Positions 12,502 through 15,681 of a DNA stretch of 15,681 nucleotides are shown here, in pieces. Each line of letters opens with the position of its first letter. The stretch's first letter is position 1. The notes beneath the pieces are model-generated. The model had not been told where the DNA came from. It was given only the letters and a program-made list of their open reading frames with translations, and made no database searches. The translations under genes and the position numbers were made by a program. Source of the stretch: Clostridia bacterium. GTDB lineage: Bacteria; Bacillota; Clostridia; Oscillospirales; CAG-272. The stretch is taken from positions 1 through 15,681 of the forward strand of contig JAFQNM010000249.1 in NCBI GenBank assembly GCA_017395885.1, given 5' to 3'.

Positions 12502-15117
12502 TCAGCAGAATCTGAGAGTCTTTATCTTGAAGGGCTCAAAAGAGAGGGTAACGGTGCCGTTTTCAATGGGGAGAGAGCGGATAGGCTCCTCCTTCAGATC
12601 TGTCTCTGTCACAGATGTAATGCCGTTGGGCACAAAAAGAGTGGCGTATGCGCAGCAGCCGTGGTATTCGCAAAGACGAATAACGTATCCGTTGCCATCG
12701 CAGGCAGGCTTCAAAGCGCTGATACGTACGTGGTCTGATGATATGCGCGGCATTTCGGGCAGAGTGAAGGTGCCGCTGACCGCATAGACCTTGCCGTTGT
12801 AGCTTGCCGCATCGGTAACGGCAGCGCTTTCGTCAAAGGGGCAGGTATATGAGGTGAGGACATACTCAAAGTGGTGGCGGCCGGGGTCTCTCATATTGTC
12901 GTAGTCAGTCATGCTGTAGGATTCAGGCTCGTGGAGATAGGTGCCAACGGAGGGGCTGCGGAGAACGGAGAGAAAAACGGTTTTTCTGCCGTCGCAGTCC
13001 GGGGCGATCTGATATGAGGGAGTTCCTCTGTTGAGTATCGCAAGAGAAGCGCCTTCTCCCTCAACTCCTGCAAAGCCAATGGCAGGGCAATCGCCTGCGG
13101 CACCTGCCCAGTTGGAGGGGCCGTGGGGGCGGACGATATCAGGCTCGTAGGGAGCTCTTTCTATGTATCCGTAGGGAATCTCGTAAATGCTCCTGCCCTT
13201 GAAGGGGGTGGGAAAGGCGATGCGCAGGCGGTGATTTTGCGTATCCCAGTCCACGTCGGCCTCAAAGAGCACCTTCTTTTCGCCTCTCGGCAGGGTGACG
13301 GTATAGAATATCTCGTATCCTGCATCAACGGCATAACCCCAGTATTTTTTGGTGTGGCTGTAGGTAAGGCGCTGGTAGTCCTCAGTTTTTTCGAAGCTGA
13401 CGAGAAAGGTCACGTCTGAGAGGGGCATACGGCGCATATCTGTGGAGAGGGTAGTCCATGGGCTGCCCTCGTCGTGCTCAAGGATCCACTCACCCACCTT
13501 GTACTGACCCTCGGAGGCAACGGCACAGCCTGCCTTCTTATCAAATATTTCGCAAATTCCGTGGCTTTCTGCGGTGATGCGGTAAAATTCATTTTCAATA
13601 AAGAATATTTCGCTTGTGTTATCTGCTGCCTCCTCGTCAAGGTCGTTTCTTAGAACTGCGGCAATACCCTTTCGCTGTGCGTAGGCAAATTTATGGTATT
13701 CCTTGCCGTCATCTCTGTTTTCAAGGGTGCAGATAAGGGTGGAAAAGGCGGGGATGCGAACGAGTGCCACCACCTTGTCGCCGTTTCTTCTGATAACGGG
13801 CAGGGGAGAGCCTTCCCTTGTGAAGGGAGCCATGCCCTCGGGGCAGGGGATCTCTGCCTCGCCGTTGTAGTCCTGTCCGTTGGGGTTTACTATTGTAACG
13901 GTGCCGTCGTCCTTCTCGGGGAGAAGAAGCTCTGCCTCAAGGTCTGAGAGGGCTGTGTCTATGGAGGCGTGTATATCCATAAGCTCTCTGTATGCCTCGT
14001 CCACCATGGTGCCGGTCACGGCATCGTGGAACATTGTGAAGAGAATGTCAGACCAGAGCTCCTCCTTGTCGCAGGAGGGCAGAGGCTTTCCCATAAGAGA
14101 GTTCATAACGGAGAGCGCTTCTATGGCGTAAATACGGCTCTCTGCTTTGCGAACCTTCTGCTTTGCCTTGATGCGGGAAACGTAAACGCCCGTGTTGTTG
14201 AAGTTGACCTCAGGTGAGGGATGGAGCTCATCCTTTGGCGGATCGTCTGCTGCGGCGATACGGTCGGCATAGAATTTTCGTGCTATTTCGGGATAATTTG
14301 AAAAATATATGTTGTAGAGATCGCGGTGGCCCTCTATCCAGGAGAACATTTCCTCAGTGGGAAGCAGCTCCTCTCCCGATACGTAGAGATAGCCCTGAAG
14401 CTCATCGTTCTGGGGGTCGTTTTCGTCAACGCTTATTCTGAATCTGCGTTTTTCCGCAAAAGGAGCGTCAATGAGAGTGCCGTGGCACTCAGCGCAGGAG
14501 CTGTCACCCTTGCCGTGGCAGAGTGGGCAGGGGCGGTATTTGGCATATCCGCCGCAAATGGCTGCCTGTTTTGGGTCTACCTTTGCAAGAACGGAGCCGT
14601 CCAGGCCCTTCCAATAGTTGCCCTCAAGGTTTGTGTAGACCACGTTGTAGGTCCAGTTGATGCCAAAGCCTCTTGCGATCTGGGGCAGCTGAGCAGAGTT
14701 GCCGAAGGAGTCGTTTCTGTCGAAGCCCTGGGCACGGTAGCCGAAATTGTCCTTAAGATAGTTATAGCCGAAAAGATAGCTGCGGATAATGGATTCACCG
14801 CTGATAAGGTTGGAGTCAACGATATTGTGACCTGTGAAGGGCATATGCAGCCTGCCCTCATCAAAGAGCTCCCGTATCCTGTCTCTGTGCTCGGGGTGAT
14901 TTTTCAGAAAATGGCGAAGAGTGGCCACGCATTCAATGGAGAAGCGGTATTGAGGATACTTTTCGCAGAGCCTGAGGTTTTCGAGAATATAGAGCTTTTG
15001 CAGGTGGGCATAGGATGCGTAATCCTCGCCCTTGTGGGAGAGAGGACGGTCAAAGCACCGTCTCCAGGTCAAGTCCTGGTGGTTGATAACGAGTACCGGC
15101 AGATCACGTTTTTTCAT
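12502..15117 (-). CDS. Glycoside hydrolase family 38 alpha-mannosidase
   Basis: This 871-residue enzyme probably removes alpha-linked mannose from glycans inside the cell, as no signal peptide is seen. The GH38 catalytic residues fit: zinc ligands His13 and Asp15 in INHQDLTW, nucleophile Asp136 in RNDSFGNSAQLPQI, and His364 in TMFHDAVTGT. The helical middle domain is at about 305-385 (NTGVYVSRIKAKQKVRKAE) and beta-rich domains fill 400-871. A cysteine cluster, CPLCHGKG then CAECHG (197-213), sits inside the catalytic domain and looks like a DnaJ-type zinc motif. CGGAG lies about 8 bases before the ATG. It is monocistronic between rpsI and noc; no sugar transporter is next to it, so its substrate is uncertain. 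Confidence 0.88.
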   Translation of the reverse strand: MKKRDLPVLVINHQDLTWRRCFDRPLSHKGEDYASYAHLQKLYILENLRLCEKYPQYRFSIECVATLRHFLKNHPEHRDRIRELFDEGRLHMPFTGHNIVDSNLISGESIIRSYLFGYNYLKDNFGYRAQGFDRNDSFGNSAQLPQIARGFGINWTYNVVYTNLEGNYWKGLDGSVLAKVDPKQAAICGGYAKYRPCPLCHGKGDSSCAECHGTLIDAPFAEKRRFRISVDENDPQNDELQGYLYVSGEELLPTEEMFSWIEGHRDLYNIYFSNYPEIARKFYADRIAAADDPPKDELHPSPEVNFNNTGVYVSRIKAKQKVRKAESRIYAIEALSVMNSLMGKPLPSCDKEELWSDILFTMFHDAVTGTMVDEAYRELMDIHASIDTALSDLEAELLLPEKDDGTVTIVNPNGQDYNGEAEIPCPEGMAPFTREGSPLPVIRRNGDKVVALVRIPAFSTLICTLENRDDGKEYHKFAYAQRKGIAAVLRNDLDEEAADNTSEIFFIENEFYRITAESHGICEIFDKKAGCAVASEGQYKVGEWILEHDEGSPWTTLSTDMRRMPLSDVTFLVSFEKTEDYQRLTYSHTKKYWGYAVDAGYEIFYTVTLPRGEKKVLFEADVDWDTQNHRLRIAFPTPFKGRSIYEIPYGYIERAPYEPDIVRPHGPSNWAGAAGDCPAIGFAGVEGEGASLAILNRGTPSYQIAPDCDGRKTVFLSVLRSPSVGTYLHEPESYSMTDYDNMRDPGRHHFEYVLTSYTCPFDESAAVTDAASYNGKVYAVSGTFTLPEMPRISSDHVRISALKPACDGNGYVIRLCEYHGCCAYATLFVPNGITSVTETDLKEEPIRSLPIENGTVTLSFEPFKIKTLRFC

Positions 15118-15145
15118 AGCTTGCTCCGAAAATAGATTTTACAGT

Positions 15146-15168
15146 TTTATACTAACACTTTTTTTATA
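15146..15168 (-). promoter_or_regulatory. AT-rich probable promoter region of the mannosidase gene
   Basis: Between the rpsI terminator and the mannosidase start the minus strand reads two TATAAA boxes (15168-15163 and 15151-15146) in very AT-rich DNA. TTGATT (15189-15184) is 15 bases above the first. No pair has ideal spacing, so the exact promoter is unclear. Confidence 0.35.
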
Positions 15169-15192
15169 AAAAATCTATATAAAAATCAACAC

Positions 15193-15226
15193 AAAAAACC
15201 CCGAAGCCAAATGACTTCGGGGTTTT
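15193..15226 (-). terminator. Rho-independent terminator after rpsI
   Basis: On the minus strand AAAACCCCGAAG and CTTCGGGGTTTT form a perfect 12-pair stem around an 8-base loop, ending in six T. It lies 26 bases after the rpsI stop and closes the rplM-rpsI type operon. Confidence 0.93.
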
Positions 15227-15252
15227 GATGTTCTGTAAGACAGATAAATAAC

Positions 15253-15654
15253 TTATCTCTTGGAGAACTGGCTCGCACGACGAGCTGCCTTGAGACCGTA
15301 CTTCTTTCTTTCCTTCATTCTGGGGTCTCTGGTGAGGAAACCTGCCTTCTTGAGGGGAGCGCGGAATGTATCGTCTGCAAGGAGGAGTGCACGAGCTGCA
15401 CCGTGACGGATAGCGCCTGCCTGACCGGAGAAGCCGCCGCCCTTAACGCTTGCAACGATGTCGAACTTGCCCATTGTACCTGTTACCTGGAAGGGCTGGT
15501 TGATAATGAGCTTCATGGTCTCGAGACCAAAGTAATCGTCAATATCGCGGCCGTTGATTGTTACAACACCGGTACCGGGGTAGAGACGAACGCGGGCAAC
15601 AGAACTCTTTCTTCTGCCTGTGCCGTAGAAATAAGGCTTTGCACTTGTATACAT
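15253..15654 (-). CDS. rpsI: 30S ribosomal protein S9
   Basis: S9 is a small-subunit protein whose C-terminal tail reaches the P-site tRNA. The 133-residue product has the family motif [19 protein letters not shown] (11-29), [20 protein letters not shown] (72-91) and the conserved end [16 protein letters not shown] lies about 10 bases before the ATG. rpsI normally follows rplM (L13); the last bases of the window read GAG ATC TGA on this strand (15681-15673), which could be the final two codons and stop of rplM, but nine bases are too few to claim it. The transcript ends at the terminator downstream. Confidence 0.97.
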   Translation of the reverse strand: MYTSAKPYFYGTGRRKSSVARVRLYPGTGVVTINGRDIDDYFGLETMKLIINQPFQVTGTMGKFDIVASVKGGGFSGQAGAIRHGAARALLLADDTFRAPLKKAGFLTRDPRMKERKKYGLKAARRASQFSKR

Positions 15655-15681
15655 TTTCTGTTATCCCCTTTCTCAGATCTC

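Noticed and set aside
14326..15135. 269-codon open frame on the plus strand opposite the mannosidase
   Set aside because: It is antisense to conserved GH38 catalytic motifs, and has no credible ribosome site or domain.

Overview
The window looks like a chromosomal segment from an anaerobic Clostridia-type Firmicute, possibly a gut Oscillospirales or Christensenellales relative. The grounds are Gram-positive housekeeping genes in a Firmicutes order (rpmH-rnpA-yidD-yidC-jag-mnmE ... rsmG-noc), strong AGGAGG ribosome binding sites, sigma-A promoters, a GatCAB amidotransferase and a BspA-like leucine-rich-repeat surface protein. This placement is inferred from gene content and motifs; no database was searched. 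Coding density is high, and no stretch over about 200 bases lacks a gene or a recognisable signal. I see no rRNA, tRNA, CRISPR array, insertion sequence or phage gene.

Layout. 1-1032 (minus): start of gatA, cut by the window edge, and gatC. 1084-1107: terminator. 1129-2613 (minus): MATE efflux pump with a SHOCT-like tail, from a TTG start and a near-perfect promoter. 2774-4758 (plus): a two-gene unit, an Xre-type HTH protein with two membrane helices followed by a membrane-anchored LRR protein. 4817-8324 (plus): the ribosome and membrane-insertion block rpmH-rnpA-yidD-yidC-jag, driven by a strong promoter, with an attenuator-like RNA region between rpmH and rnpA and a strong terminator after jag. 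8432-9799: mnmE. 9912-10373 (minus): a small acidic membrane protein of unknown role. 10456-11521: an RNHCP zinc protein coupled to rsmG. 11651-12484: a Noc-type ParB-family protein. 12502-15117 (minus): a GH38 alpha-mannosidase. 15253-15654 (minus): rpsI, with its terminator, next to the right edge.

How it fits together. The central block serves translation and envelope protein biogenesis: L34, the RNase P protein, YidD and YidC for membrane insertion, the KhpB/Jag RNA-binding partner, and the tRNA and 16S rRNA modification enzymes MnmE and RsmG. In Bacillus-type genomes this block lies beside oriC, with dnaA before rpmH, mnmG between mnmE and rsmG, and soj/spo0J after noc. Here dnaA, mnmG and soj/spo0J are all missing from their expected places, and lineage-specific genes (HTH/LRR pair, acidic membrane protein, RNHCP protein, mannosidase) fill the gaps.

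The points most worth a second look are the mutually exclusive hairpins between rpmH and rnpA; a glutamate in YidC where most homologues carry the conserved positive charge; the RNHCP gene one base ahead of rsmG; a Noc-like protein lacking the usual N-terminal membrane helix; and a DnaJ-like cysteine cluster inside the mannosidase catalytic domain. I found no convincing wholly new multi-gene system.
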